In this document: positions 21,421-33,896 of the stretch, one piece after another
Position numbering within the stretch: the first letter of the stretch is position 1
How the letters are laid out: every line of letters begins with the position of its first letter
DNA from: Bombyx mori
Taxonomy: Eukaryota > Arthropoda > Insecta > Lepidoptera > Bombycidae
Reading direction: 5' to 3'
DNA: 64,000 nucleotides
Assembly (NCBI RefSeq): GCF_030269925.1
Contig: NC_085116.1
Coordinates: 15,128,001-15,192,000, forward strand
Position numbers and translations under genes: made by a program
Notes under the pieces: model-generated
What the model saw: the letters and a program-made list of their open reading frames with translations, nothing else
Databases searched by the model: none
Told to the model about the DNA's origin: nothing

Positions 21421-22586
21421 AATTCAAACCGCTCTCACCAGTGAGTAAAGTAAAAAAGATAGTCAGTCATGAGATGATGAGGGAAGCCGTATGTAGATCA
21501 CTGATTAATTGGCGATCCCCAAAATATCCAAAGAGTTGGGTGTTTATTATTAGCTCCATCACTATGCCAGTAATGGAGTTATCAAAATTGGCCTATAAGT
21601 CGAGGGGTCCGATCTGTCACCTTTCTTGCTTGATCACTATCAAAATGGATACGATTAGATTTGTTCCTCAAATAAAACTGACCTGGGGACAAAAAACAAA
21701 TTTCTGTAGAGTTCACTTCAATTAGCAATTGTATTTTAAAAGAATTAACAAGTTAAGGACCGGAGCGGTCCCTGTGAGTGGATACTATTACTTTGCCAAA
21801 ACAACATTAGCGGTCTCTTGGGATTGCCGCAACCCACCTGCCTAGAATACCTTGACCGCAAGCTTTCTATCGAGTATGTAAGAAACGCGGCCCCCATGGC
21901 TCATCTAGCGTAATTTGTGCTTATTGGAGTAATTCTTTATCCATATGCATTTAATTGCTTTTGGCAGAAATCGCTAAAAAATCTCGGTCCTTAACCAGTT
22001 AAGTACAATAGTGTGGGTAGACAACTTCACAACTCATCTATGATTAAGCTGTTATCGACTCAACATCACACATATACGAAAAACGCAATTTTGGCTGCCA
22101 TTGCTGCTCAATTACATATAAACAACTTACAGGGAAATTTTCACGTCGTGTCTCCAATCACTCAAACCGTAGAGATCCAATAAAAACTAGGGGTATAGAT
22201 AGGCCCGCTCATTATAATAAAATAACGTAGTAGTTGACAGAATTTATCTTATTGTGCTGCGTACTTTGTAAATAAATTTCTACTGTGTCTGTACGTTATA
22301 GCTTGCATACGCCAAAAAATCCCGTCTAGACTGGAGAACTATCGCAGATACGTAATGCGTTAAATGTCATTCAAGTACTTTTGATAGCAGTTTTCGTCAT
22401 AAGATTGCATGCATGCGAACATTTTAAATAAACTGAACGTGACGCAATGCAATCGGCTCAGAATCGTGGGATATCCGCAATGCATCCGATACTTTAAGTA
22501 TTAGGGATGAGAAAAGCAAGACCCACGGTTGGAGAGTCTTGTTTTTGCTGAATTAGTCTTGATCTTGGCGTTGCTAGTCTATGATA
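21421..22586. other. unassigned DNA
   Basis: No gene is recognised. The 94-codon plus frame at 21441-21725 lacks any family hallmark and I do not call it. Confidence 0.4.
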
Positions 22587-22587
22587 A

Positions 22588-22746
22588 TAATAAAAAATGC
22601 TTAGATGGGTGGACGAGCTCACAGCCCACCTAGTGTTAAGTGGTTACTGGAGTCCATAGACATCTACAACGTAAATGCGACACCTACCTTGAGATATAAG
22701 TTCTAAAGTCTCAGTATAGTTACAACGGCTGCCCCACCCTTCAAAC
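22588..22746 (-). repeat. SINE 3' unit fragment
   Basis: AAAAAATGCTTAGATGGGTG through CCCCACCCTTCAAACG: the 3' two-thirds of the unit on the minus strand. Confidence 0.8.
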
Positions 22747-22749
22747 GCC

Positions 22750-24294
22750 TTCGCATTCGCCTATAAATATATTTTTTAAGTAAACTTTTGTGATATTAGA
22801 TTATATTTTGATTAGATTGTGCTCTTCGCTTTATTGGTGTTAACTGATAAACCCGCCTATTACGCCAAAACTTCCTTTCAAACCGGATCTCATTACTGCT
22901 TCGCAGTACAAAACTAAGTATCTAATACTATTGTATTAGCATTGTACTCAATATAACACACCTAAATATCAGATTACACGTGGGTCCCACAGCCCAGTGA
23001 GAAGCGGGTTAAAACCCCGAAATTGGAGAAAACATTGACAAAATCCATTTCTCTATACCAGATCTTTCAAAGTACAACACAAAACAAAGTATTTCTTCGA
23101 AGGTGTACCAGGGTAATCGTTAGAAATCTTCAACGCAAAATTGACGGAAAATACTTTAGGGTGAATTCTAAAAAAAAAATCACATGTGGTCGAAACAAAC
23201 TTCTTATCCTGCCCGAAACGTTATTAGGAAAACTGTCGACTGCACCGAGATAAATTAGAGCCGTTATTTTTATCTGACACCCACAAAACAAGAGGGCTTT
23301 GATTTAGTGGGCACGTTGGAGGGCTCGCGGGATAGAGCACGTTGCAAAATACAACTATTGTTTGAACACCCTTTATATTTTACATATGAAGTGATCTCTG
23401 AAACATGCATGTAGAATAGGGATCGCATAAAATAAAACTTCCACTGTTCCAAAATCTTCTGTTATAATAATAATTAATTAACACTTTTATTACGCCTCGA
23501 CCATCTTCGTCATCTTCCTATTCTCTATCATCCTGTCTGTCATTCTCTTTTCCCTTTCTTTCCGTTTTCTCTCACTACCATCTTAACGCTACGTTCTACA
23601 ATCTTTTCATACGTTCCGTTTTTACCAATCCTACATGTCTTTTACTTTATCATTAGCCGTTACCCGAAGATTCAAAACTTGAAGATTTTATCGAAATTAG
23701 TCCAGTACTTAAACAAGCAGATAGAAAATCGCAATTTAAAAAACAAGGAGATGCATAAAGATTTTAATGTTACTACTTTTTGAGAAACACGGTTAATTAA
23801 TTGAATGGGTCTCTTGGAAATATATAGGGTATTTTTACTATCTTACGGTCTAAACGTATACTATATAAAACAAAACAAGGCCATTCATAAAATAATGTTA
23901 CAGTGTAGTTGGGTCCAACTTCTAAGCAAAATGGTTTTTAGAGATCTTGCTCTTTCATAATCAGTTTACAAAATATTATTATTAGATTGATAATAACGCG
24001 GAAAACAAAGCATGATTCGCGCAATAAGCAAGCAAGATATGGGTTCGAGGAAAAATATCCAAATAATATCTCAAAGGCTACTTTTTTATCTCGATTCAGA
24101 AAAGTAATGTTGTTTAATCGAAGGATGCAACGTTGTTAATATTTAAAATGAATAGATTATTATAGACATTTACGAGTATGTTTTTTTCCGAAATTTTTAA
24201 CAGCACAGTCGATCTTCCATAAATCTATTAATGTTCGGTCTAAAAGCATTTGACATTATCTTAAATTATGGACAAACATAGCTTTTATTTTTTT
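22750..24294. other. unassigned DNA
   Basis: AT-rich, with no recognised gene. The stretch 23500-23640 is pyrimidine-rich and has no coding on either strand. Confidence 0.4.
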
Positions 24295-24436
24295 TAACGA
24301 AGGATTACTGCTGGCCCGAAGGCCTTTCCAATCTCACCAGGATAGGTGGGCGAGCACGAGGTCAGCCAGGAGGGGTGGGATTTGCTAACAGCTGCCCGAG
24401 CGCCTCCGAAAGAGACCTAACATCTCACAAGCATAG
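24295..24436 (-). repeat. jockey LINE 3' UTR end
   Basis: GAAGGATTACTGCTGGCCCG, AGGCCTTTCCAATCTC, GGAGGGGTGGGATTTGC and GCGCCTCCGAAAGAGACC match the 3' end of the LINE at 8376-9460. Confidence 0.75.
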
Positions 24437-25042
24437 CTACGAGCGATTGTCAAGTAACTTATTCTAAGAAATTGTTTACTTTTATGATTTCATCTCACCT
24501 CTATTATTCGCGATGTTTCATATACTCTATGGATACTCTTTTTTTTTACATTTTTAATTTCCGTGGTCATGGATTATTGACGTGTCATTCGCCGATTCAT
24601 GGATATTGTGTCAACTTTCATATGTTTTTCTATAAAAAAATATTAAGAATAACAGACGTGAGGTTAAGCCGTAACTGTAGTTCTAATTGTGTTTAAGACA
24701 TGTGAGAAAGAAAATACAACAATCTAATTCTGGTGTCACCGTGCATTCACGTCTGTTTTGTATGTACTAGCTTTGGGAGTTTCGACAATTGCTTTAACAT
24801 CATGCGGGAGGCTAGTTCATTACTTGAATATTTAATTACGTTACTCATAAATTGGACACACATAGGAAACACTAAAACACAGAAATACAAGGATATGCAA
24901 ATATCAAAACAACAGTACAACCGACGTGACGCGTTATCGGCGACACGTCCATCAAACTTTTCCGACGCGCGTACGTTGTCACGTACGAAAAATAAATTTT
25001 GGATGTGGCATTCAATTTGTAAAACAACATTAAAATTTAACA
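24437..25042. other. unassigned DNA
   Basis: No gene recognised. Open frames of about 105-115 codons on both strands overlap each other and carry no motif. Confidence 0.4.
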
Positions 25043-25468
25043 AGTTATAGCCTAAAAGATAAGACGTCCGGTGCATTCGTGTTGAGCGATGCACCGGTGT
25101 TCGAATCTCAGGCGGGTACGAATTTTTCTAATGAAATACGCACTGAACAAATGTTCACGACTGACTTCCACGGTGAAGGAATAACATCGTGTAATAAAAA
25201 TCAAACCCGCAAAAATTATAATTTGCGTAATTAACGTCCGTTGAGAGTCCGCGCGGGTAGGTACCACCACCCTGCCTATTTCTGCCGTGAAGCAATAATG
25301 CGTTTCGGCTTGAAGGGTGGGGCAGCCGTTGTAACTATACTTGAGACCTTAGAAGTTATATCTCAAGGTGGGTGGTGCATTTACGTTGTAGATGTCTATG
25401 AGCTCCAGTAACCACTTAACACCAGGTGGACTGTGAGCGCGTCCACCCATCTAAGCAATAAAAAAAAG
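25043..25468 (+). repeat. full tRNA-headed SINE
   Basis: Head (AGCCTAAAAGATAAGACG; B-box GGTGTTCGAATCTC), linker (TTCTAATGAAATACGCAC, ATTATAATTTGCGTAAT), then the 3' unit ending AAGCAATAAAAAAAAG. The unit's first bases read ACGTCCGTTGAGAGTCC, a small replacement of the usual ACTGGTGGTAGGACC. Confidence 0.85.
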
Positions 25469-25469
25469 A

Positions 25470-26114
25470 AGAAAAAAAACATTAGTAACTGGGAACCAAC
25501 CATGCACGGGCATCCGGTCCCAAATAAGGATTCCCTGTGTTGTGACTACCAGAGATTGACATACATAATTATAAGCCTTTAAAGATATATATAGATAATA
25601 AGCACCCAGAACGTGCAAACAAATCTGTTCATCCCGGCGACTTTGGCGACCTCGGCGCAACTAATGAAAACTGCATTATAATGCTTTTTAAATTTTATCA
25701 AGCCAAAGTCTATTTATTAAATGTATGGTTTCCTTAAACAGCCGCCTTTTAGTTGCTATGATGCTAACTACAACATATGTACCATTTACGCGTGTACACA
25801 TGTTATGATGTCCCATGGTCAACTCCGGTGATATGTGCTTGACACATACTTTATATGAAATTTTATAGTTTATATATCAAATCGTAAATTACATAACTAA
25901 TACATAATGTTTTGTATTCGTTGTGTTCTAAATCAAAGATTCATCTTATCAGCCGTTAGCATTAACGACTGTTTTGTGTTTTCTTGAACCTGTCCTTCTT
26001 ATCTTGTGATTAGAAACCCCGTGATCTCGGCGATTTGCAGCGTCAAGCTTGGTACGCTGTGTTAAAAATAGCACCAATAAAAATACTCTAGGTATGATAG
26101 TAGACGGTAATGTG
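25470..26114. other. unassigned DNA
   Basis: No gene or named repeat recognised. Confidence 0.4.
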
Positions 26115-26230
26115 ATGCGTCTTAAAAAAACTTGGATGGACTGTGAGAAAGGGGTGTTGCTAGAGGTATTAGCGCAAAGATGACGTATGATAGGCCTGAA
26201 TGGAAAAAGAGGATAAAGGCACTAGTGTAG
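26115..26230 (+). pseudogene. decayed RTE-like LINE C-terminus
   Basis: RLKKTWMDCEKG in one frame, then after a frameshift MTYDRPEWKKRIKAL to a TAG at 26228-26230. It follows the same motif order as 5094-5255 (KKTWMDC, then M-T-x-DR-x-W-KK). Confidence 0.55.
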
Positions 26231-26261
26231 AATATTGGTAGTAGGGAGCATTGTGAGCTCT

Positions 26262-26345
26262 CAATAGAGGTGTCACCAATTCCCAGTAATACTCATGAGC
26301 CCTGCTCTGAAATACTCATGCGTTTCGGTCTGGAGTACAGCCCTT
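26262..26345 (+). repeat. diverged SINE 3' unit scrap
   Basis: Recognisable by CTCATGCGTTTCGGTCTGGA, the core of the unit, with diverged flanks. Confidence 0.4.
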
Positions 26346-26639
26346 TTAAAATATAACAAAAATCCCGAAGTCATATCGCAGGTGTCAAAATAGTTAGGTT
26401 TGTGGTACTCATTTGAACGGAAACAATCACTAGCAACAACTACTAGAGATAATGATCACAATCACCAGAAGTGGTCTTATCGTGGAAGTGATTTGTGGAG
26501 TATGTGTTAGATACGCAATTTTCTAAGTAGGTAAATCTGTCAACAAATAAAACTGAAAAAAAATTGCACTAGGTGTCTAACCTAATCAATTCATATTTTC
26601 AGTAGAGGCATTTTTTTTTATTATCGAAGTCAACGCATA

Positions 26640-27065
26640 TATCTATACATTAATACGTGAAGCAAAAACTTTGTATCCCTTTTTACGAAAATTGCGCGGA
26701 TGGAGGAGTATGAAATTTCCCACACTTATAGAGAATATAGAGCAGAAGAACACAATGCTAATGTTTTTTTAAAATAATGCATAAAAGATACATTAAATCA
26801 ATAAAGAAAACATTACACACACTACGTACCATGTATTTGATGCACACACGCATGCATACTATTTAGGTATTGTCAAACTTTTGTTCTTGACGTCTGTTGT
26901 CAAATTGAGAATAGATTAAATATTGTTTGTCTTTGTTAATATTTTTATAGTGTAGTCTTGGCGAAATTTGTGATTATAGAAGTATAAAATACAATGATAA
27001 TAGGGTACAAACTTACAATTCCAATTAATTATAGTCGAATTTCGACTACTGCGGGACCTCTAGTT
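26640..27065 (+). repeat. unclassified interspersed repeat R, copy 1
   Basis: GCAAAAACTTTGTATCCC, TTTTTACGAAAATTGCGCGG, CACACTTATAGAGAATATAG, AGTGTAGTCTTGGCGAAATT and TTATAGTCGAATTTCGACTA all recur in reverse complement at 37370-37727. Copy 1 contains about 75 bases more near 26780-26860. No coding. Probably a non-autonomous element; class not established. Confidence 0.75.
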
Positions 27066-27473
27066 TCTATAAATACTCCAAATAATAATGCCGAGAAAAC
27101 TAAATATAAAGAAAATCGTAACTGCCACATCTGTTCAGTGAACAAAAACATTATTCAATGGTGTATACCGGCGTCAAACCGGCGCCCACAGTGCGCATTC
27201 AAAGGCTTTTCATGCGAGCTTTAAGCTCTGTTGACGTTTTCGATATTGCTTTTAAGACACATACGTGATTGTTTTGATCAATTTAAGATTGAAAGAAAAT
27301 TCAACGTTTCCATGGGCGAAGTTTTCGGCCGATCATCGAAATTCAAATTCAAGATTCAGAATTATTTTCTCTCTCATATTTTCTTTTTGGTTTTGTTCTA
27401 TAATAGATATTTAAAAGAAATATGTGCATTCGAGGTCGGCGAAAACAGCTTAGAGAGTATTTTTATTTTATTT
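27066..27473. other. unassigned DNA
   Basis: No gene recognised. Confidence 0.4.
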
Positions 27474-27902
27474 ATTTTTTATTGCTTATATGGGTGGACG
27501 AGCTCACAGTCCACCTGGTGTTAAATGGTTACTGGAGCCCATAGACATCCACAACGTAAATGTGCCACCCACCTTGAGATATAAGTTCTAAGGTCTCAGT
27601 ATAGTTACAACGGCTGCCCCACCCTTCAAACCGAAACGCATTACTGCTTCACTGCAGAAATAGGCAGGGCGGTGGTACCCACCCGCGCGGACTCACAAGA
27701 GGTCCTACCACCAGTAATTACGCAAATTATAATTTTGCGGGTTTCATTTTTAATTACACGATGTTATTCCTTCACCGTGGAAGTCAATCGTGAACATTTG
27801 TTGAGTACGTATTTCATTAGAAAAATTGGTACCCGCCTGAGATTCGAACATCGATGCATCGCTCAACACGAATGCATCGGACGTCTTATCCGTTAGGGCT
27901 TC
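27474..27902 (-). repeat. tRNA-headed SINE, nearly full
   Basis: On the minus strand the tRNA-like head has B-box GATGTTCGAATCTC; linker and 3' unit are complete, ending in an A-rich tail (plus TTTATTTTTTATTGCTTA). The outermost head bases are changed (TTAGGGCTTCTG in place of TTAGGCCACGACG). Confidence 0.85.
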
Positions 27903-28185
27903 TGGGGTCTTTTTGGACGTCTGGAGTTTATTTTTTTTTCTTTTTTAAAATGAAAAAAAAAAGTCTGCAGTTTTTTTATATGTACTCATAGTATAACGAA
28001 GTCGGCGCGCTGATGTAAAACAAAATTAATTTCCATTTTGGTAAGATTATGCTCATGATTCGAGGCGGTATTTGGGTATAATTCATTATTAATTTGTGAG
28101 TTAATTAGTTGATAGTGCTGTAGTATTGTTAGTTAAGTTAATATATTTAGTTAAGTTTAGTTAAGTTTATTAGTTAAATTAAATT

Positions 28186-28325
28186 TTTTTTATTGCTTAG
28201 ATGTGTAGACGAGCCCACCTTGTGTTAAATGATTACTGGAGTCCATAGACATCTACGATGTAAATGCGCCACCCACCTTCAGATATAAGTTTTAAGGTCT
28301 CAAGTATAGTCAAATATAGTTAAAA
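28186..28325 (-). repeat. SINE 3' unit fragment
   Basis: TTTTTTTATTGCTTAGATGT through TTTAAGGTCTCAAGTATAGT. It abuts the LINE tail at 28333. Confidence 0.8.
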
Positions 28326-28332
28326 TAATTTG

Positions 28333-28413
28333 CTGAAGTCCATGGGCGACGGTAACTACTCACCATCAGGTGGGCCACATGCTCGTCTATCTACAAGGGC
28401 AATAAAAAAAAAT
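28333..28413 (+). repeat. CR1/jockey-like LINE 3' tail fragment
   Basis: GCTGAAGTCCATGGGCGACG through GGGCAATAAAAAAAAA. Confidence 0.8.
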
Positions 28414-28414
28414 A

Positions 28415-29118
28415 CACACGGTTTTGTTTTTTCATTGGTTGACACTAAATTTCGTCAATATATAAATAAACACATAAAATAGCAAATCAGTTTACTAGTA
28501 AGTAGACCAGAAAACAGTAATTTTTTTGGTCTTTACGTTTTTCATATGTAGCTGTAGATACTTTTACGCATTTTATGTAATAACTTTGAATTCAATCGTC
28601 GCTATGGTATTATGATTAGAGATTCCGACTACTGTATTCTGAAATCCACCTTCAATATCCACTCGGAGTCTTCTTCCATGTCATATCGTCTTCTCGCATT
28701 AAAACTGTATAATCTCAAAACTATAAAAACTATATAATCTTACAGGAGAGTGTTTTAAAGGTTTAACATGTGATGTTTTTAATATTAGGTAATCACCTTT
28801 GCAACATTTATTTTTTATTTCTTACCAGTTACATTATGTGTCTTTTAAAGTAAGATAAAATTACGTATTAATTTTGTTAATAGTAGTCAAAATATAGGTA
28901 AACTAAAAAAAAAAAAAAATTAAAACTAAACTACGCTCTTTTGACAGTATTTATGAGAAAAATACTATTGATACCAAATGATTCCGCATATTAACTCAAT
29001 TTCGAATATTTTTGGAAATTGTACACTTTTAATGCGAAAAGACGATATATACATTATGAACATTGAACAAAAGTTTTGCCTGGTATCGTTGAATGTAAAT
29101 TATTTGAAACGCCATCCT
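28415..29118. other. unassigned AT-rich DNA
   Basis: No gene recognised. There is an A tract at about 28906-28919. Confidence 0.4.
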
Positions 29119-29408
29119 CTTTTTTTATTAAATAGATAAATATAAATAAATAAACAAATATTTACTAACAATCACGCCACGTTAACTGGTCCCGTTATAA
29201 GTTCGTAAAGAACTTGTGTTACAGGTACCAGATAACGGAAATAAATATAAGATTTTTATTATACACATACATATATTTAATATACATCCATAACCCTGGA
29301 AAATACATTTATATTTATCATTCAAATATCTTCCCTTGGCGGGATTCGAACCCGCGACCCCCGTTGTGTAGTGACCATGTCACTTACCACTACACCAGAC
29401 GGACGTTA
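29119..29408 (-). repeat. second-type tRNA-derived SINE
   Basis: On the minus strand it opens GTCCGTCTGGTGTAGTGGTA (A-box) with B-box GGGTTCGAATCCC, then runs on through GGTTATGGATGTATATT and CCGTTATCTGGTACCTG to an AT-rich end with repeated ATTTATTT motifs. The 3' flank of the tRNA-like part cannot pair with its 5' end, so it is a retroposed tRNA-like head rather than a tRNA gene. Confidence 0.7.
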
Positions 29409-29409
29409 A

Positions 29410-30107
29410 ATTCAAAGTCGGTTGAATTAAATAATATTTAAATCAGGACCAATGAAATTGAAAACAAAAACAACGCTAAACGCACCCTTTAATAATGTAA
29501 TGAAAACGATTTTCCGTTACTAAATCCTGAAAGTTCGGCTGTACTGCTTCCTGTTGGAGCTTAAAATCTTCCGGAATAAAAGCTCGGCCCCTCGGTGGCG
29601 AGCTTCAGGAAAGCGTTGTCTATAAACTTTACTATTTACTTTGAGTATACAACGTTTAGTTTTAGACTATTGTAAATACTAGGGTGCCCGGAATGGTATC
29701 TACTGGCGGTAATATTTATACCGTGACGTCACACTCTCAGTATGAATATCGGAACTGATGTTTTAATGGAGAATCTGACTTTAAGTTGTGACCGCTTTGA
29801 CGAAGCCAAAATATGTAGGTACAATTTACTAGTAATATTTTTAGAATACATTCTGTCTTCGAATCTAGTTTTGAAAATGGCGAATTGCGTTAGGAATGAG
29901 TTTACAAAGACAAAGTATTTTTCTCTTTCGTCTTTTTCCTGTTTACTGTGATGAAAAACCTTGAACCGAGCGTTCAAGGACATTCACGATTGTATGGTAT
30001 TTCAGATACTGGATGAATCTTTCACATTCATATTTACAATGAAAACGTTATAAATAGTAAAAACTTAAGAACTAAGCATCATCTAGATTTTGTTTTTTCG
30101 ATGTTCT
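29410..30107. other. unassigned DNA
   Basis: No gene recognised. Overlapping frames on both strands at 29729-29983 have no motif. Confidence 0.4.
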
Positions 30108-30347
30108 TTTTTTTTGGTTAGATGTATGGACGAGCTCACAGCCCACCTGGTGTTAAGTGGTCACTGTAGCCCATAGACATCTACAACGTAAATGCGCCAC
30201 CCACCTCGAGATATAAGTTCTAAGGTCTCGGTATAGTTACAACGGGTACCCCACCCTTCGAACCGAAACGCATTACTGCTTCACGGCGGAAATAGGCGGG
30301 GTGGTGGTACCTACTCGTGCGGACTCCCAAGAGGTCCTACCACCAGT
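30108..30347 (-). repeat. SINE 3' unit, sharp 5' boundary
   Basis: Plus-strand T's, then GGTTAGATGTATGGACGAGC, ending GGTCCTACCACCAGT at 30347. The tail-only form stops exactly where the linker would begin in a full SINE. Confidence 0.85.
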
Positions 30348-30579
30348 CATAAATTGAGTTCAAATTGAGAGAAATGCTTATCTCGCCAACGGTTTTAATT
30401 TTGAAATTGGATACAGATACAAATTTGCCGTGATGAAGAGACATAAGATACCTCTGGATTCTGATGATCAAGTGATATGAACAGACACAAAAAACAATTT
30501 TAAACGTCGAAAACACATGTAACGTTGTCAATGCCTATTTTTTAATAAACAAAAAAGACAAAAGCAATGACGTTGGGCG

Positions 30580-31156
30580 TGACGTCCGGCCGCGATGAAA
30601 AGACTTTTGCTTTATAAAGCACAAGTCCGGCCTCGCATGGAGTACTGCTCCCATCTCTGGGCCGGGGCTCCCAAATACCAGCTTCTTCCATTTGACTCCA
30701 TACAGAGGAGGGCCGTTCGGATTGTCGATAATCCCATTCTCTCGGATCGTTTGGAGCCTCTGGGTCTGCGGAGGGACTTCGGTTCCCTCTGTATTTTATA
30801 CCGTATGTTCCATGGGGAGTGCTCTGAGGAATTGTTCGAGATGATACCAACATCTCGTTTTTACCATCGCACCGCCCGCCACCGGAGTAGAGTTCATCCA
30901 TACTACCTGGAGCCACTGCGGTCATCCACAGTGCGTTTCCAGAGATCTTTTTTGCCACGTACCATCCGGCTATGGAATGAGCTCCCCTCCTCGGTGTTTC
31001 CCGAGCGCTATGACATGTCCTTCTTCAAACGAGGCTTGTGGAGAGTATTAAGCGGTAGGCAGCGGCTTGGCTCTGCCCCTGGCATTGCTGAAGTCCATGG
31101 GCGACGGTAACCACTCACCATCAGGTGGGCCGTATGCCCGTCTGCCTACAAAGGCA

Positions 31157-31189
<33 letters not shown>
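30580..31189 (+). mobile_element. CR1/jockey-like LINE, 5'-truncated, with poly(A)
   Basis: It contains the end of the reverse-transcriptase ORF, a short 3' UTR (GGGCGACGGTAACCACTCAC) and a 31-base A tract (31159-31189). The flanks TGACGTCCGGCCGC (30580) and TGGCGTCGGCTGC (31190) look like a diverged target-site duplication. The same 3' end is scattered through the window (5486, 6814, 28333, 44331, 47459, 54455). Confidence 0.8.
30595..31110 (+). pseudogene. LINE reverse-transcriptase C-terminal tail (171 codons), truncated
   Basis: The frame carries LLLYKAQVRPRMEYCSHLWA, IQRRAVRIV, LYRMFHGECSEELF, FQRSFLPRTIRLWNELPSS and YDMSFFKRGLWR, the post-polymerase thumb and C-terminal region of CR1/jockey-type LINE proteins, ending at EVHGRR-stop. 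The catalytic FADD/YADD block is lost to 5' truncation. The frame is otherwise intact, so the insertion is fairly young. The first ATG is internal to the original protein; it is not a true start. Confidence 0.85.
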
Positions 31190-31193
<4 letters not shown>

Positions 31194-31880
31194 GTCGGCT
31201 GCATTTCCGGAGCACACGTGGCCGCGCACAGATAATGGATTTACCGTCCATTTTATGGTTTTTCGTGTCGTAATTGTTTTTGTCTGCAATTTTGACGTTA
31301 ATTTTATGCTTTAAAAATAATAATGATATTGTTTTTAAAGCATAATATTTTTACTTTTATTTCGCTGTCGACTTTATTTGATATATTAAAAAAAACAGTA
31401 AATCTTTTAAGGGTTATTTTAATACGAGTATTGCATAGTCTGGCCATAAATACTGTTTGTTATACAAATTAAAAAAAAATCATTATATTACATTTAAATT
31501 TGAAACCTGTCATTTTCATATGAATATTAATTGCTTTTTCATCATGGCGTCTAACTTAGTTAAATATTCTTGCAATATTAAAACAGAGCGTAAATTAAAA
31601 TTGTATTCATTTATGTCTATTTTCATTTATGTCTAACACGCAACGGAGTAGACAGTGTTTCCAAATTTAACTTGACAAATCTATTGATTGGAAAAAGTTC
31701 TAAGAAGTGAGATATTGGCTTATGAAAAATTAAACATCAATAATAATACAATAGGTTGATCTATAAGCTTAGTTGTGTGGTCCAGAATTGCAACGACACT
31801 TCACCCGTGTCGACAAATTTGAGTAAGGAATATGCCAAATTACTTGCAGCACTGTTGCCTGAGTTTACTGATACGGGAGT
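31190..31880. other. unassigned AT-rich DNA
   Basis: No gene or repeat recognised. A short direct repeat of TTCATTTATGTCTA lies near 31607-31635. Confidence 0.4.
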
Positions 31881-32127
31881 GTTTTTTTTTTTCGTATTGC
31901 ATAGATGGGTGGACGAGTTCACAGCCCACCTGGTGTTAGGTGGTTACTATAGCCCATAGACATCTACAAAATGACTGCCGCCACCCAGCTTGAGATATGA
32001 GTTCTAAGGTCTCAGTATATTTACAACGGCTGTCCTTTTAAACCGAAACACATTACTGCTTCGCGGTAGAAATAGGCGGGGTGGTGGTACCTACCCTTGC
32101 GGATACACAAGAGGTCCTACCACCAGT
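31881..32127 (-). repeat. SINE 3' unit, sharp 5' boundary
   Basis: T run, TGCATAGATGGGTGGACGAG, ending GGTCCTACCACCAGT. Confidence 0.85.
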
Positions 32128-32527
32128 TTTTAGGGTTTGTGTTTTAATGTGAGTGACGTTGTGATGTCTAAGCCACTCAATTACCGAGCTTGTTCAGCTC
32201 ATGATGCTCTATTTATTTGAATTTGTAATCATTTAACTACGATCAGACAAAGGTCAAGTAATTCACTAAAATCATCCTAAAGGGAATCGAGTCATCATTA
32301 ACTCATCACTTTCACCAATTGTATTATTTTATGTGCCGTTTTCTCGAATTCTAACACCATAAAGCAAGTAGGGAACTAATCAAAAACCGGCCTATGGCGC
32401 CGTCTCGACGTCAATGATACAGAATTCGTAAGGGAGATAAAATAATAACAGAGAAACTAAAGTTAGGTAATGTAGAAGAAATCTTTTTGGTTTTAACACG
32501 CTTTTTTTAGTTTGACCTGTATTGTAT
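32128..32527. other. unassigned DNA
   Basis: Nothing recognised. Confidence 0.4.
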
Positions 32528-32768
32528 CTTTTTTTTTTATTGCTTAGATGAGTGGACGAGCTCACAGCGCACCTGGTGTTAAGTAGTTACTGGAGCCCAT
32601 AGACATCTACAACGTAATTGCGCCACGCACCTTGAGATATAAGTTCTAAGGTCTCAGTATAGTTACAACGGCTGCCCCACCCTTCAAACCGAAACGCATT
32701 ACTGCTTCACGGCTGAAATAGGCAGGGAGGTGGTACCTACCCGTGCGGACTCACAAGAGGTCCTATCA
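32528..32768 (-). repeat. SINE 3' unit
   Basis: T run and TTGCTTAGATGAGTGGACG through GAGGTCCTATCACA. Confidence 0.85.
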
Positions 32769-33543
32769 CATTATTATTATTATTTACATTATTATTTAAC
32801 GGGTTTTTAGCATGTAAATTACACGATAAGCACACATCAAGTGATAGTATTTATCATACTCTCTTTGTTGGCTGTGACTTATCCGATATCAAGTGGATAC
32901 GCCAATAGATTCGCTATCCATCTCGAGAGACGAGAAAGACGTAACATTTTAATGGTATCCCGGGTGCCCTAACCTTGTTCCCAGACGTAACGACCAGAGT
33001 GGCGATACTTACTTGTACACGTACAGAATACATAGAAAATATCTGCTTCTGTTAGTTTACAAGCTCACGTTTCTGTAGGGCAATTTTTTATGCACCCCTT
33101 TTTATGCAACCTCACAGCTTGAGTCTCGACGTAAAGGAAAAATTTTGTTTTACGAAACTGGAGTATATGAAAGGGAAAATTGGAAAAGTTGTCACTCATA
33201 TTCGGCGGATAGAAAGCTACCGAATTGAAATACGTATTTTATGAACATAATATAGAATATTGCCTAAATATTTCGAGGTTATTTTATTGTTTAATCGGGT
33301 GAAGATTTTCTCTGGTGTCACAAGGGCTACCGGAGGTCATGGATATTACAACGTAAATGCGATCATTCATCTTGAGACACCAAGGGAAAGCGGGCTCAGT
33401 GAGGGAAATTAGGAGAAGTCTAAGGCAAGCTATGAACAAGTGTGGGCTTATCAAATATACGGGTCGAACTGAATCCTATAATATAATGAAAACTAGTTTG
33501 TGTTGTGTTAATGATAGAAAATTGTTTGATCTTTATTTACCTA
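32769..33543. other. unassigned DNA with a SINE scrap
   Basis: A decayed SINE 3' unit piece on the minus strand lies at about 33318-33385 (ATTACAACGTAAATGCGAT). Nothing else is recognised. Confidence 0.4.
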
Positions 33544-33896
33544 TCTATACATATAAATAAAACTAGAGTGTCTGTTTGTAATATTAAAATAACCGCTTTT
33601 TACTACATCCATATGAATATATTATATACGGTACATCACCACCATACACCAAAATAACTTTTTTTACAATTTTTGTCTGTCTGTCTGTTTGTTCCGGCTA
33701 ATCTCTGGAATAGCTGGGCCCATTTTGATGCGACTTTCACTAATAGGTAGCTGATGATATAAGGAGTAACTTAGCTTTTTTTAGACTAGCTTCGCCCCGC
33801 GGCGTCACCTGCAGTTATTACCTTACCTTATGGCGGGACTCGCCTATCAATAATTAAATTTAATGTTTCTGAAGCGAAGCGAGGGCGGTTCGCTAG
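33544..33896 (+). mobile_element. non-autonomous Helitron, 353 bp, complete termini
   Basis: It begins TCTATACATATAAATAAAAC after an A and ends in a hairpin (GCGAAGCGAGGGCGGTTCGC) followed by CTAG before a T. There is no coding. A shared 3' end type, with a different body, occurs at 37729-37936. Confidence 0.85.

Noticed and set aside
24733..25094. Overlapping frames of about 105-115 codons on both strands
   Set aside because: No domain, no start context, no splice or poly(A) support; mutual overlap suggests chance.
29336..29408. tRNA gene on the minus strand (clear A- and B-boxes)
   Set aside because: The 3' side cannot pair with the 5' end to form an acceptor stem, and a SINE-like body with an AT-rich end follows. 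Treated as a SINE head.
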